Below, piece by piece: positions 18,124-26,247 of a stretch of DNA of 64,000 nt. The DNA lies in the NCBI GenBank assembly GCA_016795505.1, contig JAEUHH010000028.1, forward strand, positions 1 to 64,000. Reading direction: 5' to 3'. Made by a program: the position numbers and the translations under genes. The stretch's first letter is position 1, and each line of letters opens with the position of its first letter. The notes under the pieces were generated by a model. That model had not been told where the DNA came from. It worked only from the letters and a program-made list of their open reading frames with translations, and did no database searches. Origin of the DNA: Verrucomicrobiales bacterium (GTDB lineage: Bacteria; Verrucomicrobiota; Verrucomicrobiia; Verrucomicrobiales; DEV007).

Positions 18124-19506
18124 ATGACACCAGTTTCCGAACCCGAGATCCGCCGTGCCTGCGCCGTGCCGACGGATCCGATCCAGTATTCCCACCGCTC
18201 CGGCACCCGGAGCGCCCAACCGGAGCTGCCGGTTGACCAACTCCTCGCCGAGATCGAGAGGATCGCGGCGCTGCCTCTGGAGGACAGCGTGACCCTGCCG
18301 GCGCAGGCCTATACTTCGCATGCCTTTTTCGACTGGGAGGTCGAAAATGTCTTCCGCAAGGAGTGGCTGTGCCTCGCCCATGTGTCGCAGGTCCCCGCGA
18401 TCGGCGATTTCCTCAATGTGGACATTCTCGGCGAGTCGCTGCTCGTGATCCGCGACAAGAGCAACGTCGTGCGGGTGCTCTCGCGCGTCTGCCCGCACCG
18501 CGGGATGGACATCATGCCGCCCGGCTTTGGCTATGACGGGCATTCCCCCGCCGAGGTCCGCGATGGCGTTTCGGGTTGTGGCCATACCCGACTGCTGCTG
18601 TGCCCGTATCACTCGTGGACTTTCGAACTGGATGGCCGGCTCAAGGCCTGCGCCGAGATGCAGGAAGCCCGCGGTTTCAATCGCGACGAGTGGGGTCTGT
18701 CCACCTATCGCTGCGAGGTCTGGCAGGGTTTCGTTTTCGTGAATCTCGATGGAGACGCACCCCACACGGTCGCGGAGCAATATGCCGGCCTCGGCGCGCA
18801 TCTGGACAAGTGGAACCTCGCCGACATGGAAGTGGTCTTCGCCCGCGAGTGGGACTGCCCGTTCAACTGGAAGGTGCTCACCGAGAACTTCATGGAGTCC
18901 TACCACCACGCCGGCGCCCACAGCCAGACTCTCCAGCCGATGATGCCGGCCCGTGACACGTGGACGGAGCGGGAAAAGTCGCATTACATCCGCTGTCATC
19001 TGCCGCTGAAGCCGGCCCTGCGCGACCAGATCGCCGCCTGCGAGGCCCGGGGCGAGCGCTGGGACACCTTCCCGCCGATCCCGACAGTCACGGGTGAGGA
19101 TCGCTACGAGTGGGGCCTGTTCCTCGGGTATCCGAGCTTCAAATTCCTCGTCACCGCCGACTGCGCCATCTGGTACCGGACCCAGCCGCTCGGGCCGGAC
19201 CGGTTGAAACTGCTCACGACGATGCTGGTGCCGAAATCGACGGTGAAACACCCGGACTTCGACGCCATGCTGGAGAAAGGCTCCGCGCAGTCCGTCGCCT
19301 TCCACCTTGAAGATATGGAGGTGTGCATGGCGGTGCAACGGGGCTACTACTCGTCGGGCTACCAGCGCGGGCGGCTGAGCCATTTGGAAATGCCGATCTG
19401 GCTGATCCAGCGTTACCTCGCCGCGCGGGCGCGGGGCACCTGGCCCGGCCTGGATCGCGAGCCCGCCGCCTCCCAGCGGCCGGAAAAGGAGGGTGCCGCG
19501 GCATGA
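18124..19506 (+). CDS. Rieske non-haem iron oxygenase, alpha subunit
   Basis: The 460-residue oxygenase component has a Rieske [2Fe-2S] domain and a C-terminal mononuclear-iron domain. Cluster ligands are Cys123, His125, Cys160 and His163. The spacing between the two halves is 34 residues where 15-17 is usual, so there is an insertion of about 17 residues (GHSPAEVRDGVSG region). The iron site is ENFMESYHHAGAH with His261 and His266; the later LEDMEV region would supply the acidic ligand. Relatives demethylate or hydroxylate quaternary amines or aromatic rings using electrons from a reductase. No reductase or ferredoxin gene is present in the window. Its stop overlaps the SDR start (ATGA). Confidence 0.92.
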   Translation: MTPVSEPEIRRACAVPTDPIQYSHRSGTRSAQPELPVDQLLAEIERIAALPLEDSVTLPAQAYTSHAFFDWEVENVFRKEWLCLAHVSQVPAIGDFLNVDILGESLLVIRDKSNVVRVLSRVCPHRGMDIMPPGFGYDGHSPAEVRDGVSGCGHTRLLLCPYHSWTFELDGRLKACAEMQEARGFNRDEWGLSTYRCEVWQGFVFVNLDGDAPHTVAEQYAGLGAHLDKWNLADMEVVFAREWDCPFNWKVLTENFMESYHHAGAHSQTLQPMMPARDTWTEREKSHYIRCHLPLKPALRDQIAACEARGERWDTFPPIPTVTGEDRYEWGLFLGYPSFKFLVTADCAIWYRTQPLGPDRLKLLTTMLVPKSTVKHPDFDAMLEKGSAQSVAFHLEDMEVCMAVQRGYYSSGYQRGRLSHLEMPIWLIQRYLAARARGTWPGLDREPAASQRPEKEGAAA

Positions 19507-20303
19507 ACTCCCGGCCCGGCCCGCACTTCAGCCTCGCCGGCCGGGTGGCGGTCGTCACCGGCGGCGCCTCCGGCATCGGCCGGGCCATCGTGGATCGTTT
19601 TGTTGCCGCCGGGGCGTCGGTGTCGGTGCTCGACCGGCGCCCCGGCGGCTTCGCCCACCGGGAGGTCGCCTGTGTGGAGGCCGATGTGTCGGACGAGGCC
19701 GCGGTGGCGTCCGCCCTGGAGTCGATCCGCGATCTTTACGGGCGGCTCGACATCGTGGTGAACAACGCCGGCATCCAGCCGCTTGGCGTCGGCTTTGATG
19801 AGCTGACCGGGGATCTGCTCGACCGCACCTTCGCTGTGAACGTGAAAGGTGTGGCTTACGGCATCAAGCATGCCGGCCGCCTGATGGAACTTGGCGGACG
19901 AATCGTGAACACCGGCTCCTTCGTCGGCCTGACCGGCATCCCGGGCGGCGCGGCCTACGCGACCTCGAAAGCGGCGGTGGTCCACCTGACCCGTCTCGCG
20001 GCGATCGAGTTCGCCTCGCGGGGCATCACCGTGAATTGCGTCTGCCCCGGCACCATCCGCACGCCGGCGGTCACGGAGATCCCCGACAATCCCGAGATTC
20101 CCTTCGCCGAGCAGCGCACGCCGCTGGGCCGGTTGGGCGAGCCGGAGGAAATCGCCGCGGCGTTTCACTTTCTCGCGTCACCCGAGGCCTCCTACATCAC
20201 CGGGGCCATCCTCAGCGTCGATGGAGGCATCGGGGCGGGGTGGGAACGCTACGACACCGTGCCGCCGGCCAACGTGGTCGACGGCGGCTGGAAGGACGAT
20301 TGA
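19503..20303 (+). CDS. Short-chain dehydrogenase/reductase (SDR)
   Basis: The 266-residue classical SDR has the cofactor motif TGGASGIG (19-26), the structural NNAG (87-90), and the catalytic Ser139, Tyr152 and Lys156 (YATSK). The C-terminal SVDGG element is present. The residue after the second strand is Asp (LDRR), which favours NAD(H) over NADP(H). Its ATG overlaps the Rieske stop codon by 4 bases, and the deacetylase gene begins 12 bp after its stop. It probably oxidises an alcohol or reduces a carbonyl produced in the pathway. The substrate is not predictable. Confidence 0.92.
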   Translation: MNSRPGPHFSLAGRVAVVTGGASGIGRAIVDRFVAAGASVSVLDRRPGGFAHREVACVEADVSDEAAVASALESIRDLYGRLDIVVNNAGIQPLGVGFDELTGDLLDRTFAVNVKGVAYGIKHAGRLMELGGRIVNTGSFVGLTGIPGGAAYATSKAAVVHLTRLAAIEFASRGITVNCVCPGTIRTPAVTEIPDNPEIPFAEQRTPLGRLGEPEEIAAAFHFLASPEASYITGAILSVDGGIGAGWERYDTVPPANVVDGGWKDD

Positions 20304-20315
20304 ACCGCGACCCTC

Positions 20316-21203
20316 ATGGACCTGGACCACTTTGCCACCGCCCGTCCCTACGCCCCGGAGCCCCGCTTTCTCTGGCCGGGTGGGAAACGCTGTGCGGTGA
20401 TGCTGTGTTTCGACGTCGATGGCGAGACCACCGCGCTCTCCGATGATCTTGCGCTCGAGGTACGGCTCACGACGATGTCCCAGTGCGCCTACGGCCCGCG
20501 CGTCGGCGTGCCGCGCCTGTTGGGACTGCTGGAGCACCTGGCGGTGCCGGCGACGTTTTTCATCCCGTCATGGATCGTGGAGCGGCATCCCCGCATGACG
20601 GCGGCGGTCCGCGAAGCTGGTCATGAGATCGGGGCACACGGCCATCTCCATGAGAAGCTCGCCACCCTGTCGCCGGAGGAGGAAGCCGCCGTGCTCGATC
20701 GCTCCATCGACATCCTGACGCGCCACCTCGGCCACGCGCCGGCCGGCTATCGGGCGCCGTGGTTCGAGATCAATCCCGGCACCGCCGACCTGCTGGTGAG
20801 TCGTGGCTTCGTTTACAACGCCAGTATGATGAGCGACGACGTGCCATTTATCCATCCCAACGGGCTTGTGGAGATCCCCGGCCAGTGGATGCTGGAGGAC
20901 TGGGAGCAGTTCGCCTTCAATGCCGACCCGGCCTGGGGCGCGGTGCCCGAGGATTGTGACAAGGTCTTCCGGCTCTGGTGGCGGGAGTTCGAGGCGATGC
21001 GCCTCTTCGGCTGCTGTTTTGTGCTCACCCTGCATCCGTGGCTCAGTGGCCGGCCCTCGCGGGTGCAGTTGCTGGAGCGGCTCCTGTCCGGGATCCTCGC
21101 CACCGGGGACGCGTGGATCGCGACCGGTTCGGAGATCGCCCGCTGGGTCACGGAAAACCCGGCAGCGCGCCGAGAAATCGACTTCGACGCCCTGCCCGCA
21201 TGA
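20316..21203 (+). CDS. NodB-homology deacetylase (PuuE/PgdA-like)
   Basis: The 295-residue protein belongs to the polysaccharide deacetylase (CE4/NodB) superfamily. Motif 1 is FDVDGE (Asp33, Asp35) and motif 2 is GAHGHLH with the HxxxH zinc pair His108 and His112. The RAPW motif 3 and a late LTLHPWLSGRPSR match the branch that includes the allantoinase-like PuuE and Helicobacter PgdA. That branch can hydrolyse small cyclic amides instead of polysaccharides. No signal peptide is present, so it acts in the cytosol, which fits a small-molecule substrate. Its TGA overlaps the ATG of the next gene. Confidence 0.88.
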   Translation: MDLDHFATARPYAPEPRFLWPGGKRCAVMLCFDVDGETTALSDDLALEVRLTTMSQCAYGPRVGVPRLLGLLEHLAVPATFFIPSWIVERHPRMTAAVREAGHEIGAHGHLHEKLATLSPEEEAAVLDRSIDILTRHLGHAPAGYRAPWFEINPGTADLLVSRGFVYNASMMSDDVPFIHPNGLVEIPGQWMLEDWEQFAFNADPAWGAVPEDCDKVFRLWWREFEAMRLFGCCFVLTLHPWLSGRPSRVQLLERLLSGILATGDAWIATGSEIARWVTENPAARREIDFDALPA

Positions 21204-21886
21204 TACCGCCCTGCATCACCATCCCGGCGGGCCGCTACTGGCGGGGCGGCAGTCCCGGCGACAAGTTTGTCGGGCGCACCGAGTTGCCGCGGATCGAGGT
21301 GGTGTTCGAGCGACCCTTCAAGATGTCCATCTGCCCCATCACCGTCGGCGACTGGCAGGCCTGGAAACGCAACGGGCGAGGAGATTGCAATCCCGACCTG
21401 CCGGTCACCCGCATCTCCTGGCACGATGCGGTGGCCTACTGCGACTGGCTCACCCGGAGCAGTGGCAAAACCTGGCGCCTGCCGACCGAGTCCGAATGGG
21501 AGTACGCCTGCCGCGCCGGCACGGAGACGCCCTTCCACACCGGAGACAGCATCGACATCGCCGGGGCGAATTTCTACTACGCCGAGGACGGCCGCCGGGT
21601 CGGTCCCGGAGAGCTGCTGCCCGTGGGCTGCTATGAGCCGAATGCCTTCGGCCTGCACGACATGCACGGGAATGTCTGCGAATGGACTTCGGACCGCTGG
21701 CGGGTGCACTACGGTCCCCGGGCGCCGGAGGATCCCGGAAGGCGGGTGATTCGCGGTGGCGGCTGGGATTACCTGCCCCGCCTGCTGCGCAGCTCGTGGC
21801 GCGATGCCCTGCCGCCTGAGACGAAGCGAGACAACCTGGGCTTCCGAGTGGTGACGGAATGCCGCTGCGCCGCGAAATCGGTATGA
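21200..21886 (+). CDS. SUMF1/FGE-fold domain protein lacking the catalytic cysteines
   Basis: The 228-residue protein has the formylglycine-generating-enzyme (SUMF1) fold: PAGRYWRGG at the start, PVTRISWHDAVAYCDWL, WRLPTESEWEYACRAG, FGLHDMHGNVCEWTSD, VIRGGGWDYLPRLLRSSWR and NLGFRVV. In true FGE the region after RGGSW carries the active-site cysteines. Here it reads RGGGWDYLPR with none, so sulfatase maturation is unlikely. No signal peptide is present. The start ATG at 21200 overlaps the deacetylase stop (ATGA), and its own stop overlaps the following start. A non-FGE oxidoreductase or accessory role in the pathway is possible, but the activity is unknown. Confidence 0.85.
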   Translation: MIPPCITIPAGRYWRGGSPGDKFVGRTELPRIEVVFERPFKMSICPITVGDWQAWKRNGRGDCNPDLPVTRISWHDAVAYCDWLTRSSGKTWRLPTESEWEYACRAGTETPFHTGDSIDIAGANFYYAEDGRRVGPGELLPVGCYEPNAFGLHDMHGNVCEWTSDRWRVHYGPRAPEDPGRRVIRGGGWDYLPRLLRSSWRDALPPETKRDNLGFRVVTECRCAAKSV

Positions 21887-22722
21887 AACTGCTGATCTAC
21901 AAACCACTCTGGGGTCATGTCGGCGACCTCGCCGAGGCGATCGAACAGGCCTGCGCGGCCGGTTTTGACGGGATCGAAGGCCCTGCGCCGGCCGACGTCG
22001 GCGGGCGGGCCGATTTCGCCTCCGCTCTCGCCGGTGCCGGACTCGGATACCTCGCCGAAGTCACCACCGGCGGTGGCTACGTGCCCGATCCGGCGGCGAC
22101 GCCGACGCAGCATCTCGACGACCTGCGACGCGGCATCGAGCGGAGCCTGCCGCTCGCGCCGCGGTTCATCAACACGCAGGCGGGCCTGGATGCGTGGGAT
22201 TTTGCCACCCTGGTCTCGTTTTTCGAAGGCGTTGTGGCGTTGGAAGCAGAGTTCGGGATTCCCATCTCGGTGGAAACCCACCGCAGCCGGCCGACCTTTC
22301 ATCCCTGGATCACCCGCGACCTGATCCGCGCCGTGCCGGGCCTGCGTCTGACCTGCGACTTCAGCCACTGGTGCTGCGTGACCGAGCGGCTGGTGATGGA
22401 CGATGATCCGGCGCTGCTGGCCGAGTTCGGGGCGCGCTGTCACCACATTCATGCCCGGGTCGGCTACGACCAGGGGCCGCAGGTGCCCGATCCCCGCGCC
22501 CCGGAGTACGCGACCGCCGTGAGCCGGCACCGCGCGTGGTGGACGGCGATCTGGCGAAGCCGGCTGGAGGCCGGGTGCGAGGCCGTGACCTGCACGCCGG
22601 AGTTCGGCCCGGATGGCTATCTCCATCTGGAGCCCTTCACGGGTCGGCCGATGGCCGACCTTTGGGAGGTGAATGCCTGGATGGGCGCCCGGCTGCGGGA
22701 GTGGTTTGACGATTTCCGATGA
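21883..22722 (+). CDS. Sugar phosphate isomerase/epimerase-like TIM-barrel protein
   Basis: The 279-residue protein looks like an AP-endonuclease-2/xylose-isomerase-like TIM barrel. Conserved acidic and histidine positions fall in ISVETHRSRPTFH, LTCDFSHWC, CHHIHARVGYDQGPQVPDP and CTPEFGPDGY, the usual metal-site strands. The ATG at 21883 overlaps the preceding stop (ATGA); an in-frame ATG at 21859 is less likely. It is the last gene of the cluster. Its stop codon lies inside the dispersed palindromic repeat that closes the transcription unit. Such proteins isomerise or cleave sugars, hydroxypyruvate or inosose-type compounds; the substrate here is unknown. Confidence 0.8.
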   Translation: MKLLIYKPLWGHVGDLAEAIEQACAAGFDGIEGPAPADVGGRADFASALAGAGLGYLAEVTTGGGYVPDPAATPTQHLDDLRRGIERSLPLAPRFINTQAGLDAWDFATLVSFFEGVVALEAEFGIPISVETHRSRPTFHPWITRDLIRAVPGLRLTCDFSHWCCVTERLVMDDDPALLAEFGARCHHIHARVGYDQGPQVPDPRAPEYATAVSRHRAWWTAIWRSRLEAGCEAVTCTPEFGPDGYLHLEPFTGRPMADLWEVNAWMGARLREWFDDFR

Positions 22723-22762
22723 GACAGGGTTGGATCGGAGAGGCAACCCTGTTTCATCGGAA
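22714..22762. repeat. Dispersed ACAGGGT repeat, copy 3 (hairpin form; likely bidirectional terminator)
   Basis: The left arm TTCCGATGAGACAGGGTTG pairs with the right arm CAACCCTGTTTCATCGGAA over 19 bp with one mismatch, leaving an 11-nt loop. It lies between convergent genes and includes the stop codon of the left one. A transcription-terminating or RNA 3'-end-protecting role is plausible, but there is no long T-run. Confidence 0.85.
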
Positions 22763-22774
22763 AGCCGGCGTTTC

Positions 22775-24364
22775 TCAGTGCGGCTCGGCTTCCTCGGCGC
22801 CGTGGCCGGTGTGGGCGCGCACTTTCATCTCGGGGAATTTCGCTTCGGCACTGTGCTCGCGGGTGACCAGCGAGCCGATCCAGGCGGCCAGCAGGCCCAG
22901 CGGAATGCTGGCGATGCCGGGATTCTGCAGGGGGAAGATCGGATTTTCCTTCATTCCAGTCGGGCCGATGAGGATGAAGACGATGCTCGACACGAGGCCC
23001 ACGCCGAGGCCGCAGATGGCGCCGGTGGTGGTGAAACGCTTCCAGAAGACCGACATCAGGATCACGGGCAGGTTGGCCGAGGCGGCGACGGCAAAGGCCA
23101 GACCCACGAGGAAGGCGACGTTGATCGACGGTCCGAGCAGGATGGCGATGGCGATGGAGGCGGCGCCGACGACGAACGCGGTGATGCGCGCGACGCGGAC
23201 TTCCTCACCCGGCCGGTGCTCCTTGCCGTGGTGGATGACGTTGGTGAAGAAGTCGTGGGCGAACGAGGTAGAGGCGCTGATGGTGAGTCCCGCCACGACG
23301 GCGAGAATGGTGGCGAAGGCCACCGCCGAGATGAAGGCGAAGAAGATGTCGCCGGCCAGGGTCTTGGCCAGCAAAGGGGCGCTCATGTTCGGATTGGCGG
23401 CCACAGCCTCCTGGGGCAGCAGCGCAGCGGCGCCGAAGCCGAAGAAGGTGGTCATGATGTAGAACAGGCCGATGATGATCATGGCCCAGATCACGGAGAC
23501 GCGGGCGGTCTTGGCATCGGGCACGGTGTAGAAGCGGATCAGGATGTGCGGCAGGCCGGCGGTGCCCAGCACGAGAGCCAGACCGAGGGAGATCTGGTCG
23601 AGCGGGTCCTTGAACTTCATCCCGGGGGTCAGGAAATTCACAATCGTCTCCTGGCCGTCCTTGGTCTGCTTGATCGCGGAGATGGAGTCGAAAAACTGGG
23701 TGAAGCTGAAGCCGAACTCCTTCATCACGAGGATGCTGAGGAACAGGCTGCCGCTCATCAGCAGCACGGCCTTGATGATCTGCACCCAGGTGGTGGCCAG
23801 CATGCCGCCGAACACGACATAGACGATCATGAGCGCGCCGACACCGATGACGGCGGTGTTGAATCCGATGCCGGGGAGCAGTTCCTTCACCAACACTCCG
23901 GCGCCGACCATCTGGGCGATCATGTAGAAGACGGAGACGCAGAGCGTGCTGAGCGAGGCCATGGCGCGCACCGGCCTTTCCCGCAGCCGATAGGCGAGCA
24001 CGTCGGCCATGGTGTATTTGCCGAGGTTGCGCAGTGGCTCGGCCACGACGAGCAGCACGGTAAGGTAGGCGACGAGGAAGCCGACGGAATACATGAAGCC
24101 GTCGTATCCGCTGGTGGCGATCATGCCCGCGATGCCGAGGAAGGAGGCGGCGCTCATGTAGTCGCCGGCGACGGCGAGGCCATTCTGCCAGCCGGTGATG
24201 CGGCGGCCGGCAGCGAAGTAGGCGCTGGCGCCGCTGGATTTCCGCGCCGACCACCAAGTGATGAGCAGGGTGGCGGCGACGAAGGCCAGGAACATGATGA
24301 GCGCGGCCGGGCTCTGCTTCACGGGCGCGGCTTCGGCGAGGAGGAGGGGTAGGGTGGACGGCAT
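22775..24364 (-). CDS. Sodium/solute symporter, ActP-like (cation acetate symporter)
   Basis: The 529-residue protein is a sodium:solute symporter family (SSS) member most like acetate/monocarboxylate permease ActP. About 13 hydrophobic segments are visible, with the family region SAYFAAGRRITGWQNGLAVAGDYMSAASFLG near the N terminus and GTAGLPHILIRFYTVPDA in the middle. It follows the DUF485 gene at 45 bp on the same strand, the usual yjcH-actP arrangement. It therefore probably takes up acetate or another short carboxylate. It converges with the catabolic cluster across repeat copy 3. Confidence 0.92.
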   Translation of the reverse strand: MPSTLPLLLAEAAPVKQSPAALIMFLAFVAATLLITWWSARKSSGASAYFAAGRRITGWQNGLAVAGDYMSAASFLGIAGMIATSGYDGFMYSVGFLVAYLTVLLVVAEPLRNLGKYTMADVLAYRLRERPVRAMASLSTLCVSVFYMIAQMVGAGVLVKELLPGIGFNTAVIGVGALMIVYVVFGGMLATTWVQIIKAVLLMSGSLFLSILVMKEFGFSFTQFFDSISAIKQTKDGQETIVNFLTPGMKFKDPLDQISLGLALVLGTAGLPHILIRFYTVPDAKTARVSVIWAMIIIGLFYIMTTFFGFGAAALLPQEAVAANPNMSAPLLAKTLAGDIFFAFISAVAFATILAVVAGLTISASTSFAHDFFTNVIHHGKEHRPGEEVRVARITAFVVGAASIAIAILLGPSINVAFLVGLAFAVAASANLPVILMSVFWKRFTTTGAICGLGVGLVSSIVFILIGPTGMKENPIFPLQNPGIASIPLGLLAAWIGSLVTREHSAEAKFPEMKVRAHTGHGAEEAEPH

Positions 24365-24409
24365 GACCAGGGTCTGAGGCTGAAGGAGATGAAGACGGAG
24401 GGGCGGCGA

Positions 24410-24751
24410 TCAGGCGTGTTCGTCGAGGATGGCGGCTGACTGCTTGTCAAAGCGGTTGGCGGCCCGGACGTAGACCCAGGCGACGATCCAGGACATGAAG
24501 AACTGGGACAGGGCGAACCAGTAGGCGAAGTTCGCGGGACCGATCTTCTTTTTGGCCAGATCCGGGAAATAGCCCACGATGACGATGAGGGCGAAGTAAT
24601 AGACGAGGAAAAAGATGCTGGCGGGCACGATGAAGCGGGCCTTGTCGGTCAGCAGTTTTTCAAACTCGGGCCGGTGGGCGACTTTCTCCCAAACTTGGGC
24701 TTGGGCGTCGAGTTCGGCGTCAGAGAGGGGCTTTTTTTCCGGATCACTCAT
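24410..24751 (-). CDS. DUF485 membrane protein (YjcH-like)
   Basis: The 113-residue protein has a polar N-terminal ~40 residues (including VAHRPEFEKLLTDKARFIVP, typical of DUF485) and two hydrophobic helices (about 47-67 and 82-100). DUF485 proteins are encoded beside ActP-type symporters, as here, and may be small accessory subunits. I prefer the ATG at 24749-24751. A GTG four codons upstream (24763) is also in frame. It is upstream of the symporter gene on the same strand. Confidence 0.88.
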   Translation of the reverse strand: MSDPEKKPLSDAELDAQAQVWEKVAHRPEFEKLLTDKARFIVPASIFFLVYYFALIVIVGYFPDLAKKKIGPANFAYWFALSQFFMSWIVAWVYVRAANRFDKQSAAILDEHA

Positions 24752-24819
24752 GGGCTCGGACACTAGGGAGCCGGGGACGGAATGGCAAGCCCGGATTTGG
24801 GCGAGACCGGGGAGCCTTT

Positions 24820-26247
24820 TCAGGCCAGGATGTCCCGCACGACGCGTCCGTGCACATCGGTGAGCCGGTAGTCGCGTCCCTGGAAGCGGTAGGTGAGGCG
24901 TTCGTGATCGAAACCAAGCTGGTGGAGCAGGGTGGCGTTGAGGTCGTGCACGTGGACGGGGTCGCGGACGATGTTGAAGCAGAAGTCATCCGTTTCGCCA
25001 TACTGGAGGCCGGGCCGGATGCCTCCGCCGGCGAGCCACAGGGTGAAACAGCGGCCGTGGTGGTCGCGGCCGTGGTTGGTCGGCTCGAGCTTGCCCTGCG
25101 AGTAGGTGGTGCGGCCGAACTCACCGCCCCAGACAACGAGGGTCTCATCAAGGAGGCCGCGTTGCTTGAGATCCTCCAGCAACGCGGCAGCGGGCTGGTC
25201 GACATCGCGGCATTGCAGTCGCAGGTCGCTGGGTAGATTGTAATGCTGGTCCCAGCCGCGGTGGTAGAGCTGGATGAAACGCACGCCCCGCTCGGCCATG
25301 CGACGGGCGAGGAGGCAGTTCGCAGCGAAGGTGCCAGGCTGGGAGGCGCCGGGGCCGTAGGACTCGAGAGTGGCGGGGCTTTCGCCGCGGAGATCGGTCA
25401 GTCCGGGCACGCTGGCCTGCATGCGGAAGGCCATCTCGTATTGGGCGATGCGGGTGGCGATCTCGGGGTCGCCGTGGGCATCGAGCTGGCGGCGGTTCAG
25501 CGCGGCGAGCACGTCGAGCTGGTCGCGACGGGTGGCGCGGTCGATGCCCTCCGGGTTCGAGAGGTAGAGCACGGGATCGCCGCTGGAGCGCAGGGAGACG
25601 CCCTGATGATTCGACGGGAGAAAGCCGGAACCCCAGAGCCGGGCATAGAGGGGATCGGCCGGGCGGGCGGCGCTGCCACGCGAGACCATGACGACGAAGC
25701 TGGGCAGGTCCCGACTTTCGCTGCCGAGCCCGTAGCTGAGCCACGCGCCGAAGCTGGGTCGTCCGGGCTGCTGGTGGCCGGTCTGGAGATAGGTCACGGC
25801 CGGGTCGTGATTGATCGCCTCGGTGTGCATGGAGCGGATCACGCAGAGTTCGTCGATTTTCCGGGCGGTGTGGGGCAGCAGCTCGCTGACCCAGGCGCCG
25901 GAGCGGCCGTGGCGGGCGAAGCGGAACAGCGAGGCGGTGACGGGCTTCGAGGACTGGCCGCTCGTCATGCCGGTGAGCCGCTGGTCACCGACGACGGAGG
26001 TGGGGATTTCCTTCCCATGCCATTTCGCCAGGTCCGGCTTGTGGTCGAAGAGATCGAGCTGCGACGGTCCGCCGTGCATGAAGAGGTAGATGATGCGCTT
26101 CGCCCGGGGCGCGAGGTGCGGGAGCGAAAGGAGCGTCTCCCCGGCGGCGCGGGCCGGGTCTGGAGCCGACAGGGAGGCGAGGGCCATGGAGCCGAGGCTC
26201 AGGCCGGTGCCGCGGAGGAACTGGCGTCGGGACGGGTCGGCACTCAT
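24820..26247 (-). CDS. DUF1501 domain protein with Tat signal
   Basis: The 475-residue protein has a twin-arginine leader ([20 protein letters not shown]) and a DUF1501 domain related to alkaline-phosphatase-superfamily sulfatases. Typical segments are [45 protein letters not shown]-like text, [35 protein letters not shown] and [21 protein letters not shown]. The family is abundant in Planctomycetes and Verrucomicrobia and is nearly always paired with a DUF1549/DUF1553 protein. Here its start overlaps that partner's stop (ATGA, 26244-26247). The biochemical role is not established; breakdown of complex organic matter is commonly suspected. Confidence 0.93.
   Translation of the reverse strand: MSADPSRRQFLRGTGLSLGSMALASLSAPDPARAAGETLLSLPHLAPRAKRIIYLFMHGGPSQLDLFDHKPDLAKWHGKEIPTSVVGDQRLTGMTSGQSSKPVTASLFRFARHGRSGAWVSELLPHTARKIDELCVIRSMHTEAINHDPAVTYLQTGHQQPGRPSFGAWLSYGLGSESRDLPSFVVMVSRGSAARPADPLYARLWGSGFLPSNHQGVSLRSSGDPVLYLSNPEGIDRATRRDQLDVLAALNRRQLDAHGDPEIATRIAQYEMAFRMQASVPGLTDLRGESPATLESYGPGASQPGTFAANCLLARRMAERGVRFIQLYHRGWDQHYNLPSDLRLQCRDVDQPAAALLEDLKQRGLLDETLVVWGGEFGRTTYSQGKLEPTNHGRDHHGRCFTLWLAGGGIRPGLQYGETDDFCFNIVRDPVHVHDLNATLLHQLGFDHERLTYRFQGRDYRLTDVHGRVVRDILA

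Noticed and set aside
21200-21886. Annotation as a sulfatase-activating formylglycine-generating enzyme
   Set aside because: The cysteine region expected after the RGG motif contains no cysteine and no sulfatase gene is in the window.
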